From Mucidula mucida (Eukaryota; Basidiomycota; Agaricomycetes; Agaricales; Physalacriaceae): a stretch of DNA of 64,000 nt. A model generated the notes under the pieces. The model did no database searches. It saw only the letters and a list, made by a program, of their open reading frames with translations, and was not told the origin of the DNA. The stretch's first letter is position 1. Each line of letters opens with the position of its first letter. Made by a program: the position numbers and the translations under genes. This document shows positions 34,176-47,799 of the stretch, in pieces. The stretch spans positions 32,535-96,534 of the forward strand of contig JADNYV010000143.1 of assembly GCA_015501055.1 (NCBI GenBank), read 5' to 3'.

Positions 34176-35302
34176 ATGTTGTCTACGACCCTCTTGCTCG
34201 GTTTTCTCGCATCCAGCGTCCTCGCTAGTCCCATAGCTGCACTGGAATCGCGGACCTTGGGTGATACGTTGTCGACCATCACGATTCACAGCTCGTGTAA
34301 CGCGACTGAGCGCCGTCAGCTCACGAAGGCGCTCGCTGAGACGTACGAAATCACCTCGGCTGCCATCGAATGTACGCCTTACCATCTCTGTTTTCTCATT
34401 CGCTCAATTGTCGATTTAGATGTACTTCAAAATGGGTACACGGACGATGTCTATCGAAAATATTTTGGCAATGCGGAACCCTTTGCTGTTATCGGGGTGA
34501 TATGTCTAGCTGAGACTCTTGTTACGCTTTACTAAATGCAGGTCTAATAGGCGTTTCAAGCGCTCACGAGTGGCGACAAGACCGGTGTTCTTCTACGTTG
34601 TGATGATATTGATCAAAAGTGAGCTATACCGGACTCATTTGGGAGGCAGATTGTTCAGTCAATTTCAGCTGCCGTCAAGATGGATGGTTCGGGCACTGGC
34701 GAGGTGAAATTGCCACGCTCGAGACTGTGATCTGTCCTCTTTCTTTCCAGGAACGCCTCCCGTTGGAGAAGTTCTGCGCTATGGGATATAACGTCGCGGA
34801 GTACAGCCCATCGTACTACTTCGCTACGGATTTGATGTATGTGTTTCCTACCTTGGGATGACAAGTACTGATGCGGCTGCATTTATTATAGTCATCGCCT
34901 CTATCATGTCCCAACGATCGGTAACGAAATGGTCACTCATCATGCAGACACGTACTCGGAATGCTTGCAACTTGCGGTCGACTCGCCGACCAATGCGCCT
35001 TTTAATACGCACACGTTGCAGGTACCTACATTGATAAAGACCTTGTTCATCATCTAATTCTGTGGATAGTACTTTGCATCCGATGTTTATGGGCGCGTTG
35101 TAGGAAATCCGGGAGATGGATGTTCTGGCAAGGCTCCAGAGACGGAGAAGGGCCCGACTGCTACCTCTGCCGCACCTGTTAGTGCGTCTACCACCGCCGA
35201 GGAAGCTTGCCGTACGTTCAATTTCCGCCCCATTTCATCAAATCGGCCGTGCTCACAATGTTGATAGACACTCACGACGATGGGGAAGTACATTGCTCTT
35301 GA
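34176..35302 (+). CDS. Secreted HRxxH-family protein, zincophore (Pra1/Asp f 2) type
   Basis: Seven exons (34176-34371, 34420-34496, 34551-34618, 34669-34836, 34892-35021, 35070-35211, 35268-35302) give 271 residues in continuous phase. It has a signal peptide (MLSTTLLLGFLASSVLA), the family blocks SSCNATERRQLTKAL, VYRKYFGNAEP, LLRCDDIDQNC, DGWFGHWRG, VICPLSF, the signature HRLYH at 171-175 followed by NE, and a C-terminal Cys/His motif CHTHDDGEVHC (260-270). In Candida Pra1 and Aspergillus Asp f 2 this family captures zinc outside the cell, and its gene is divergent from a ZIP transporter gene; the neighbour here is a ZIP gene in exactly that arrangement. Peptidase activity, suggested by the HRxxH name, is not established. 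Confidence 0.88.
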
Positions 35303-35681
35303 ATATGTATGACTCGATTACGAATGCCAAATGTTGTAGAATGTGCAAGTAAATATTTGAACAAACAGAAAGCAAACACCGTTATGTGGAACTTCAACTT
35401 TATTTCATACTCTCATGAACAAACATGTCTTCTTGACTTGAATCCCTCCACCACCCTTCATCGTGTCATTAGGGTTCGATATACCCTTCGATATATCGAT
35501 GCTGCGATGCCTGCCTTCTTTCCCTCTGGAATTACAGGGCGCACGAAACGCGCCAAGCCATAGCCAAGCCTGATGGATCGTAGCTTCCTTGTGGGTGCCT
35601 ATCACCGTATGAACGTGGGCGTATCTCTGATATCCACCGTTAATATTTAATGCGAAAGGTAACGGGCGTGCATCTAAAAGC

Positions 35682-37694
35682 ATGAAGCCCGCCGTTCTCT
35701 CTGTGATTGCGGCCCTCGTAGGTCTGGTCGGTGCCAAGTCCTCCATCGTCGAGGAGAGGCTGGATAGGCTGGTGTCCAGCCGTGCTTTGGCCAAGCGTCA
35801 GAGTACCGAGGCCGCCTACAACATCACCATTTTTCATGTCAATGATGTTCATGCCCATCTCGACGAGTTTAGGTCTACCGGTACAGATTGCACGGATCCG
35901 ACCAAGGGATGCTATGGCGGTTATGCTCGGTCTGTCCTTGTCCCTTTAGTATGGCTCGTAATCTAACGTCTTGACTAGAGTAAAAGACATGGTCGATGAT
36001 TTACGCCCTAATCATGAAAACTCCCTCTTCCTCAACCTCGGCGACGAATTCCAAGTACGGTCGATTTCTTCGATCAATGACAGGTCCTCACCGTTTCTGC
36101 CAGGGAACCTTGTTCTTTACCTACTACGGCGGAGAGAAAATTAGCGAAACAATCAACCAGCTCGGTTTCGACGCCTTCGTTCCCGGCAACCACGAATTCG
36201 ACCGAGGCGACGACTATCTCGCCGAGTTCCTGACCAACCTCACCTTCCCCACCGTTTGCGCCAACATCAACACCAATAATACCGCGCTCAACGCCACCAT
36301 CATCCCGTATCACATCTTCGAGCAGCACAATCTCGCCGTTATCGGCGTCACCACCTCTACCATTCCCTCCATTTCCAAACCGGGCGCAGGGACTCATTTC
36401 CTCGATCCCATTGAGGTTGTGCAGGCTACTGTCAATGAGATCTACGCGACTACGAATGTGACGCGGGTCATCGCGATGACGCATATCGGGTACGAACTCG
36501 ATATGGAGATGGCGCAGAAGACGACTGGAATCTACATGATCATTGGGGGGCATAGCCATACCTTATTAGGAGACATGGAGGGTGCGGCGGGCCCTTATCC
36601 CACCATCAAGCAGAACTTGGACGGAGAGGACGTGTTTGTTGTCACTTCGTGCGTTTCTCTGGTCACCACATGTCCCCACCCGTTAATGGTCGTTTAGATA
36701 TAAATGGGGTGAATACCTTGGAATCATGGATATCATCTTCGATGCGGAGGGCAAGGTTACCGAATTCACGGGAGCGCCTATTCACTTGGACAACACCACT
36801 GCGCAGGACTCTGAACTGCAGGCCGCTGTTGAAGAGTGGCGCGTTCCATTCGAAGAATACGCTGCGAAGGTTCTTGCTACGTCTATCGGAGTCCTCGACC
36901 AGACGACTTGTCAAGCCCAGGAATGCACTCTCGGAGATCTCATCGCTGACGCGACATTGGCGTACCGGCTAAACCTCACCGAGGGTGCCCATGGCTGTAT
37001 TCTCAATGCAGGAGGTAACCATCATCTACTGCTCTACATTCAAAGTGACTTGACGTTCCGGCGCAGGCATCCGTGCCACTATTGATGCGGGGGAGATCAC
37101 CGTCGGTGAAGTGCTGACTGCGTTCCCCTTCGGAAACGCTGTTGTGGATGTCGAATTCACCGGTGCCGAGGTGTGGAAGATCTTGGAGGGTATCGTGTCT
37201 GGGGTAAACCAGTGGAACAACGAGGAAGTCACCTCCTTCGTGCAAGTGTCGTCGACCATCCGGTTCGCGTATAACCCCGACAACGATGTCGGCTCTCGCA
37301 TGATCAGTCTAAATATCGCCAACGACACTGTGACAGACGCGACGACCAAGGAGTATACTATCGTCACATGGTTCGTTCCGTTTTTCCCTTGATCACCGCG
37401 GGAGGGTATTGATAGTGTGATCTCTGCAGGGACTTTGTCGCCACAGGTGGAGATAACTTCTGGCCTGCGCAAACAGGCTTTGCTACTCTTGATTCTCAAG
37501 ATGTGGCGTTTATGCAATATCTAGAGGATGTGGGCACTGTTAATGCTACGCTAGATGGACGTATATCTACGACCAGCGCGTCAAGCCCGTCACATCAAGC
37601 AGCCAATGATGTTGATGGCGCTATAAGCGCTGACATGGGTATGGGTCTTGTGTTGATTAGTGCGTTTACCGCCATGTTGTATTTGATCGTGTAA
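35682..37694 (+). CDS. Secreted, probably GPI-anchored 5'-nucleotidase (metallophosphoesterase)
   Basis: Six exons (35682-35929, 35979-36054, 36104-36648, 36698-37014, 37067-37370, 37430-37694) give 584 residues. A signal peptide (MKPAVLSVIAALVGLVGA) precedes the metal-binding motifs of the calcineurin-like domain: FHVNDVHAHLDEF, GDEF, GNHEFD, MTHIGYELD and GGHSH. The C-terminal 5'-nucleotidase domain begins near DQTTCQAQECTLGDLIAD and includes ILNAGGIRA and ATGGDNF. The end is Ser-rich with a hydrophobic tail (MGLVLISAFTAMLYLIV), typical of a GPI-anchor signal. It would release phosphate from extracellular nucleotides. All usual motifs are present. Confidence 0.9.
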
Positions 37695-37991
37695 CTGTGA
37701 AGCGTGTCAAGTTGATATTGCTCTAGTGCCTAGAGCCGGCACTTGAGACGACACCGGATATGCCGGAGATTACTCCGTACTTTGGTGGGGCACGCTAGTC
37801 GCACTAGTGGCGCATTGCGTTAATGTACTATACCTAATCGAGTCGTGATATGTTTTTTCCTCGCGGCGACAGCATTGTTTCGGCGATTTAGAGAATCCCA
37901 TCATCGGAATGCGGATAATTGTGTGTTACTAGCTCTGGAGGAGTATCATTTATAAGGGGACAGGTACTTATGGTTTACTCTGTCACCTGCA

Positions 37992-38743
37992 ATGGCTAGC
38001 CTCTCTCCAGCGATGTTTTGCAAGATAGTATGCGTTATCGCGCCCGCGCTGTCGATACAGTTTGGATTGACGCCGCCCAACAAGCCGCCCCCGGAGAAGG
38101 AGCAGTTTATTCCACAGAACAAGGGCTCTGTTCGAACGAGCGAGGTCGTCCTGAGACGCATCCTTGCCCCAGGCGGCCCGTCCACGTATTTCAAAGTAAG
38201 CTATTCAATCGGTGTTTTCCTCCTTCCCAGACTGATCAGATCCTTCCGTAGCTATTGCTTTGGATTACAGCCTTTCTCGAGTCGTTTCACGTTATGCTGC
38301 AACCCGCGTTTCTTCCCGCAGTGCGCACGTCACCGTCAAAGACGGAGGTGGCCTGCGCCGCGTTCGCCGTGCTGGGCGGGTTCCTGCGTGTGCATTGCTT
38401 TCGCGCGCTTGGGCAGAATTTCACGTTCCAGATCTCGCGCCAGGAGGACCATAAGCTGATCACATCGGGCGCGTACGCGTATGTCCGCCACCCATCATAT
38501 CTTGCGGCGTTTATGAGTTTTGGTGGCGCGATGCCGTTGTATTTTCTGTGGTTGAGAGTTGTTGTACGTGGGGTGGTGGGGATCGCTTTCGTCGGGGTGT
38601 GGTATGGCGCTATGGCACTCATGTTGATTACGCTTCTGGGGCGGTTGAAGAGCGAGGATGAATTTCTGGAGCTGGAGTTTGGAGATGAATGGAGGGAATG
38701 GAGTAAGAATGTACCCTGGCGGATTGTACCATTTCTGTATTAA
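37992..38743 (+). CDS. Isoprenylcysteine carboxyl methyltransferase family protein
   Basis: Two exons (37992-38195 and 38252-38743, 56-base intron) give 231 residues. The C-terminal half carries the ICMT signature: LGQNFTFQISRQEDHKLI, GAYAYVRHPSYLAAF, then a hydrophobic stretch and EDEFLELEFGDEWREW. The RHPSY and the E..L...FG..W motifs bind S-adenosylmethionine and are needed for catalysis in this family. The reaction would be methylation of the C-terminal prenylated Cys of CaaX proteins such as Ras or mating pheromones, in the ER membrane. The N-terminal part is shorter and less conserved than in Ste14, so orthology to STE14 itself is not certain; mushrooms carry several paralogues. Confidence 0.85.
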
Positions 38744-38885
38744 TGAGGTGCAGGTGGGGTTTTCTCATCTAATTACCTACAAGTCGTACATTAAATGAGG
38801 GAGATGGATGAAGAGGTATCATATGCACTACTATGTTAAGGTTTCTACTATTACAGTTGATGAATTGTGTTCTATACCAGAGGGT

Positions 38886-41510
<2,625 letters not shown>

Positions 41511-42092
41511 TGGGGAATTCTACGGCATTTGAATACGAAGGCCATGGTATTTTATACTGACGCTTATCCAGACGTGTCAGTTTCATGCGACACGTTTGTT
41601 TGAGGTGGTGGTTGTAGACTGACGTGTTCGTAAAACGTGATTAGCCAGACGTCTTCCAGGTTAGGCAATCACCGCTTTTCAAATTCTTGCTTCTTCACGT
41701 CCATTCCATTCCCTTATCTGTTTCCCCGTGGATAGCTTAAAATTTTCTGATTCAAACTTCAAAGCAGATTCTGATGTTACAGATATAACTTAGCGACAAA
41801 TTGATAGTACGATGAAGATCACACGATACAACAAGTATTTCTAACCAGGGGTATGGCGCGATGCGCAATAAGCAAGCTCTCGAAGCAGTACGATGTAAGA
41901 GTAATATAATGCCCACCGGGCTACTAACCAGCCAAGTATATAACCAGATATTATGGATATCACTAAAAGGGTAAGGAACGAAATGCAACTGTGTTGACAC
42001 TGAAAATAGATCATGAATTTAGCCCGGGGGAAATGAATGCACCTTGAAAGATGGTAAGTAAAGTACAAGAAGACGGGAAGAGAAACGCACCT
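41511..42092. other. Intergenic, promoter of BiP and 3' side of the SH3 gene
   Basis: Contains the BiP promoter with the UPRE-like site at 41620 and an AT-rich stretch (41750-42010). No further gene seen. Confidence 0.5.
41620..41626 (+). promoter_or_regulatory. Candidate unfolded-protein-response element
   Basis: TGACGTG, 110 bases upstream of the BiP start. It matches the core bound by Hac1-type factors, and BiP is a classic target. A seven-base match is weak on its own; position is the main support. Confidence 0.45.
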
Positions 42093-43061
42093 TTAGCGCC
42101 TGATGGTGCTTACGCCATGCAACGAACTCTCTCGTTTGCCAGAAGTAGAACCTCCCGCCTTGTTCAAACACTCCAACGGAACCATTCCCCGCTCCCCGCC
42201 TCCGTTCGCGCACATTGCCCAGCCATCATCAAACTCTTGCAAGATCTGCACCGTCTCACCCATCGAGATGGACAGCTCATCAGGAAGTGAGGGTATAAAC
42301 GTGGACATAACGAAAGCAGTGCTTTGGGAAGGAACCGTGAGGGAAGCATTATTGTTGTACGACGCGCCGGGAGCTACTGGGAAAGCAGCAGCACCTGCCA
42401 GTGCACGGGCCTGCGCTTGCCCAAACTGCGTTCCGGGGGAGAGCGTCGAGGAAGCTGTGCCGGTCGAGCTTGGGAATACGTTGCTATATGGAAGCTTTTC
42501 CGCAGTCGAGAACGAATAAGGTGTAACGGATGGTTTATCAAGCCACCGTGCGGAGCGTATTCGGCGCCGCTGCATGAGGCGATTCCGAAGGAAGAACAGA
42601 ATCACGCCAGCAACGAGGAGAAGGGACCCGATCACGATGCCAGCGATGGCGCCTGCTGGCAAGCCAGTGTCTGGGACGGCGCCACTCTGCGAACCTTCCG
42701 CAACACCACCCGCAGCTGCAGATATGCTGACAGATGGCTGCGGAATGCTGGATGGAGAGATGGTTTCGATACTTTCTGGCGAGGATGCCGCCACAGAAAG
42801 AGACGACTGGGTGGACGGCGCGGCTTGTGTGGATGACGCAGATTTAGTGGTGAAAACTGTCGTCGTCGCAGGAGCCCTGCTACCAGTGGAGGTCGGTGTC
42901 GTCGTGCTCTCATCAGTGTCCCTTGTGATGGTGATAACAATGGGACCAGTGAGGGTGAAGCCGTCCTGATCAATGGTAATAGGCTGGGGCAGAGGCGCTC
43001 GTTTCATATGACGAGCCCGCTCAGCGGGAAGAGCATGGAAATTTCGTGGGCGGGAAGACAT
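42093..43061 (-). CDS. Single-pass membrane protein with C-terminal SH3 domain (Fus1-like layout)
   Basis: One exon of 322 residues. Residues 1-130 are Ser/Thr-rich and lack Cys, resembling an O-glycosylated extracellular stalk. A transmembrane helix spans about 137-158 (AIAGIVIGSLLLVAGVILFF), followed by a basic stop-transfer stretch (RNRLMQRRRIR). An SH3 domain fills about 255-305: FIPSLPDELSISMGETVQIL, then EFDDGWAMC and GMVPLECL, with the ALYDY-equivalent, the WW-equivalent W and the P-x-x-Y-equivalent region recognisable. No N-terminal signal peptide, so type III insertion is assumed. The layout is that of yeast Fus1, which works in cell fusion, but sequence similarity outside the SH3 is not expected and function is inferred. 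Confidence 0.82.
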   Translation of the reverse strand: MSSRPRNFHALPAERARHMKRAPLPQPITIDQDGFTLTGPIVITITRDTDESTTTPTSTGSRAPATTTVFTTKSASSTQAAPSTQSSLSVAASSPESIETISPSSIPQPSVSISAAAGGVAEGSQSGAVPDTGLPAGAIAGIVIGSLLLVAGVILFFLRNRLMQRRRIRSARWLDKPSVTPYSFSTAEKLPYSNVFPSSTGTASSTLSPGTQFGQAQARALAGAAAFPVAPGASYNNNASLTVPSQSTAFVMSTFIPSLPDELSISMGETVQILQEFDDGWAMCANGGGERGMVPLECLNKAGGSTSGKRESSLHGVSTIRR

Positions 43062-44095
43062 GATATGATAGCAATGAGCGTGTCGGGACAGATGGATCGT
43101 CCAGCTCGGCGAAAGGAATGGTACCCTGATTCGCCAAGAAAGAGTAAATGAAAGGAAGAGAGAAAGAAAGGAGTAATATGAGAGCGAGTTAAGCCAGCGT
43201 CACCAGAGGTTGGTCGTTGTTGAGAACAAGCTGAAATAGCAGTCGGTAACCATATGTCATCGCAGATATGTCACATATTCGGAATCAATTCGAATTGATC
43301 TCTATCAAACACGTCTGATCCTCATAAGTTCCATCTTCCCACCATCAGGCCGCTGTATGCAGCAATGTATCAGGAACTCAATGCATTGAGCATGGACAAA
43401 CCCGCGCAAGAAAACTGGTACATTCCTTCTGCATTCTCGGAACTAAAATACCTTATTTCAATAAAACACTTCGCGCATTCTTCGGGATGGTAACAGATGC
43501 TCAATTCTCACAAGGAAGAGATAGACCGCATGTATGGTGCCCAACGCACGCATGCATCACACGCCGCATCAATCTAGGCACTTTGAACGGACTGGCTAAC
43601 GGGGATGTCGGATTCCTGTGTACTCTGGAGGTGTCGGGCGAGGCACGTTTCTTTCCTCATCTAAACATAGCAGCCTTCGAGCACGGCCACCGAGGTTTTC
43701 CAAAACGGAAAAGAGCATCCGAGCAATAAATGCGAGTGGGGCTCGCCAAGTCGACGAATGCGTCCTATTTGGAATTGGGGGTGGGCGAGACGAGTGGCAA
43801 TCTTGGAACTAGATTCAACGCCGCGACCAATTTAACGCCACTAGCTCATGCTCGGCGTCCTACAAATCATGAACATGATTAAACGTCAAGGCAGTGGCCC
43901 AAAGTGCTTGACGGCCATCAAGGCTTGACTTGACTGGCAATGATACGAGGATTGGGATGTCGAACTATATCGCAAGGCGGAGCAGAAGGCCGGTGGTCCG
44001 ACAAATGAGAGCATGGTCCATTGTCCCATTGAATAAAACAGTCTTAAAAGAAGCGGATGCGAGAGAGAATTACATTTGATCGTCTAGTTGCGACT
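43062..44095. other. Intergenic, no gene recognised
   Basis: A GA-rich tract at 43130-43180 lies in the SH3 gene promoter. No credible coding chain in the remainder. Confidence 0.45.
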
Positions 44096-45018
44096 CTACA
44101 TTCCATTTCCAAGGAAATATACAATCTCCGATACATCCCGCCGCTTAGGACGCTCGTAGTACTGAGCAACCTTCTGTACGTCGGGATACCCCAACGACAT
44201 GCTCAGCGCGATGATTTCCTCATCACCAATCAGGAGATGCTTTCTTAGAACGTTAGGAAAGAGGGTTGTGCTTTGCTGCAAGTTGCAATGAGCACGCGCA
44301 AGTTGGTTGTGGCCATGGGGTCTGACCTGTGTAACAGTTTCAAGTCCTCGAGCGCGCGCAGCGACGTTGATGCTCTGCATGAAATAGCCAACGTCAAGCC
44401 AGGAGTCTATTCAATGCATTAGTTAGATTATATCCGCCGGTGGCGATAGTAAATCCCGTACTGAGATTGAGACGCCTGTCGATTGTAATGATGAGCGTGA
44501 CGGGCGCGTCGTAAAGCTGACTATCCGCACGTCAGTACAGGCATGAACCGCAAGCAAGTCGAGGTGAGACGCACAATGACCGAGCAGTAGCTGCCTTTCG
44601 TCCTTCAACGTCATCTCGGGCTATATTCAGCGCACCATAGTATACTTGCCCAAAATCATGTAGTCTATGTAGATATGGCTCCGGTAAACCCTCCTTGGGA
44701 TAAAACTCGACATCGGGGGAGTATTCCTCTGGCGGCGTGGTGTTGAATGCTTGAACTAGGTCGGCAGCGACGGCTTCCAAAAGGTCGCCCGAGATACAAT
44801 ATACCTTTAATAAGGGCCTACGAAGACGCGTTTAAGCGTGTCAGACGACAGAGTCGGCAGTTAACATACTGAATGTTGCTAGAAGAAGGCGCGAACCGCG
44901 CAACATCGATGATTGCTTCGATCGTTTCCCGCGAAACGGGCTGTGAGGTGAAATAACGACACGAAAAGCGGTCCTTGAGCAAAGAATCTGCCACCACAAC
45001 AATTGAGTTGTTAGACAT
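44096..45018 (-). CDS. Nitroreductase-family flavoprotein
   Basis: Four exons (44870-45018, 44575-44817, 44462-44520, 44096-44406) give 253 residues in one phase. The start MSNNSIVV is preferred over in-frame ATGs upstream because family members start just before this point. The FMN-binding N-terminus is RFSCRYFTSQPVSRE with APSSSNIQP and a following strand VYCISGD. The centre has LHDFGQVYYGALNI and APVTLIITIDRRLNLNSWLDVGYFM, and the C-terminus LGYPDVQKVAQYYERPKR contains the family's GYPD-type motif. These enzymes use FMN and NAD(P)H to reduce nitro groups or quinones; the physiological substrate is unknown. Confidence 0.85.
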
Positions 45019-45417
45019 CGCTTTCATTAATGTATCGTCTGTAGGGCCAATTACGCTTTTTATTGCAACGATGAACATAGGATCGGGACATCCGGTACCT
45101 GTAGAGGTGCATTTTAGGAATCAATTTGTAAGCAGGATGTAGGGTACTTACTAACCTGGTGTGGCGATCAGGGAGACTGGCTACGAACAACGCGCCATAT
45201 CATGTCTTCATGAGTAATTGTATACACATCACGCAGACCCCGATCTCTGACGGTTGTACAGTTAAAGACGACAATCCCAGCAGAAACGCGAAGCAAATTG
45301 TGAGGATGTGGTGGCCTTTGGGGATGAAAGGCTATCACGATGACTCTAAAAACCATACGGTAAGACGGATGACTGAGATACATGACATAAAGAGCACTTC
45401 TGCAGGTTGATCCGTTC

Positions 45418-46245
45418 TCAGACGACCTCCATACCACCCCATTTGAGAACTCGAAAGAGAAAAGGATCTTCCTGCCGTTCGCGCGTTTCCGCACCAACGA
45501 CGTCTCTCCAGAAATTGGCATCCTCATGGTCCCGCTGTTGAGCACCTTCCCAATGATCCAACTCTTCTGCAGCGACTTTCCTGAACACCATAAACACACG
45601 TCTGGGATCGGATTGACGTCCATCGGTGCGGCGCGGCTATGCGCAGCCTGTGGAACGAAGCGCAGCGCGACGTGTTCATGCTTCAACAGATCGGGTAGCC
45701 AGTACCTAATTATACAGTCAGTACATTGCCGGGGGGCCAGAGAGACGCGGTCACGTTATGAACGAAGTCCTCGTTTCAATATCTAATCCCAATGCCTTCA
45801 AAGCGCGATCTAGATACGGCGTGATCTTCGGTACCTGCAGGATCACACTGTCCGAATCGTCGAACGAGCAGCTCATAGGGCGAAAATCTTGGCCGGTACT
45901 GTATCATTGGGCGAGGATGGTGGTGTGATCTCCATTGGCGCAGACGGGATCGTTCTAATATTTCACAGGCATCAGTCCACAAAATCGACGACATCAAAAC
46001 AAACTCACAGAGCCTCCCAGAAGAGATAGTTGACATCAAGACCTGTGTTCGTCTCTGTCATAGTGCCGTTGTGACATTCCAAACAATAGTCTCGTGGATT
46101 GGTCCGGTCGTTCGTTTCGTCGGGACGACAGGCTACACGGCGGAGAAGCGCCAGTCGTGGATGAGGGATAACAGGACACAGGCATTGATCTCGACATGAC
46201 TGCGAAGGTAAATGACAGGTTTTCCACCACGTAACCGTATCGTTC
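45418..46245 (-). pseudogene. Ubl-E: 3' part of a double-ubiquitin-like gene
   Basis: Equivalent to the last three exons of Ubl-A, starting just before the [10 protein letters not shown] junction. Defects: a deletion of about ten bases near 45600 after NPIPD, a one-base loss near 45888 (GGCGAAAATCTTGG for GGCGAAAGATCTCGG) and a larger deletion near 46060. No ubiquitin-like part remains beyond about 46245. It is divergent from relic R3. Confidence 0.75.
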
Positions 46246-46329
46246 TACCAGAGGACATACATTTCTGCTGTCCTTGTAGCCGCGGAATCTTGCGCACGAA
46301 CACAATCACAGGATAGATTTGTTAAGACA

Positions 46330-47500
46330 GTCGACGATTCTAGAAAGCGCGCGCGTGAGAGATGCTGGTCGCTGATAATTTGTTCCCAGATGCCGGTGAA
46401 TGACTTTGGTCATATGTAAACGCAAGTATGACCCGCAAGGAAGCTTGAGGTTCGCTATCGCTTGGTATCTGCTCATCTTTCATGAGAATGCGAAGTCGCA
46501 AGAGGCAAAGAAAAGCCTACGTCATCGACTCGAATTTGGTTGATATCTATGGGCGTCAAAGTCGTTGAGGCGGGCACATTGGTGGCCGTCAGTAATGCAG
46601 GGCGACGGCTCGCTCAGTTCCCGCCCACTGTTGTAGATAAAGAGCTTGTTCGTCGAGACCAGATCTCCATTCGGGTTTGCCGGACAGGTAAGCACGCATT
46701 TACATGTGTCGCTAACGCAATAAACAATTTCTGGTAGGCGCCGGTAAGAGGGAAACGTGAAGGGTATTGCGGACGGCCGGCAAGTAGGTTGTGGAATAGA
46801 GATGGCGCGAATGGAACCATGATTGAACCGTGACAAATTGGCCGCATACTTGGTGACTGCCACGACATACAAGTTGTTGATCCGAGAAGGAATAAAGACT
46901 CGAATATCGCCGTTCTACAAGGCCTAAATCCGGAAGACGTCTACAGCAGACTGCCTGAGATATTTGTTTCGCGTTGCTATTTGGGCACCCACTTGGAGTC
47001 CGTGTAGTACTGGACCTCCCAATTTCTTATTGAATACAAATGCTCCTTGAATGGGGGTTGTCATCATGAAAAACAGTGAATAAACTTTGAAATGGGACGT
47101 ACACAGAGATCATAAGAGTAGACGCGGCCGATCGTTTACCGATCGTTCCGGGTCTTGCTTCCGACCGCCATCATACACAAAAGCCAGCTATCAATATAGT
47201 GTTCTGCTATCCGTTTTCTGGAATGGTGCTTCTGCTTCTGAGGACCTACTCCGTTGGACGGTAAGTCCGCTTTGTCCAAGAAAGGTTTCTGCTCAAATCA
47301 GTGTTCACTATGAAAGGGCTTTCTTCTGGACACAAACGCAAAAACTGTGTATCCTGTGCGCGCACGCCAACGCTTCTTGTTCTATTGCTCCCATGCCAGC
47401 TCTCTCGTCAGATCATACTCTACATCATGGCCCTGGGGACGATACATCCTGTCGTATATCTCTCATGACCTCGCAGTTTGTGTGGAGAACTTCTCGTGGA
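46330..47500 (+). pseudogene. Relic of repeated gene family R, copy 3
   Basis: The best preserved R copy. An open piece at 46540-46690 reads GVKVVEAGTLVAVSNAGRR and ELVRRDQISIRVCRTG, then an intron-like gap and, after it, a piece with RLWNRDGANGT and LNPEDVYSRLPEIF. A stop falls between them (after IEP) and the 3' part is not open. Similarity to R1 runs for about 1.15 kb. Family unknown. Confidence 0.55.
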
Positions 47501-47748
47501 GGAAAATACTTTCGCGAGCCAACCTGGGTACACATTTTCTTTTGAAGCTGAACCTGTCATGACCTTGTTTTTTTGTTACTTGGACATGGACGTAGCAAAT
47601 TGTCAAATGTCCAGGAGCTCATTAAAGCGGAGGAAAATATGGTCAATGCGTTCATTCGTTTAGGATCCAAGGCCAGGTTTAGACCACTCAAAAACAAAAA
47701 CCTAGTCTTCAATCATCATGGTCAAAGCGCCAGTGGCCCTATCGCAAG

Positions 47749-47755
47749 TATAAGT
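47749..47755 (+). promoter_or_regulatory. TATA box of MYND gene 2
   Basis: TATAAGT 45 bases before the ATG, in the CGCAAGTATAAGT context shared by the three MYND genes. Confidence 0.65.
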
Positions 47756-47799
47756 TTCGCCGACACCCCCCACTGTCGCAATCACACACATCCTGCAAC

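Noticed and set aside
36074..36559. 161-codon minus-strand frame
   Set aside because: Antisense to the catalytic exon of the 5'-nucleotidase.
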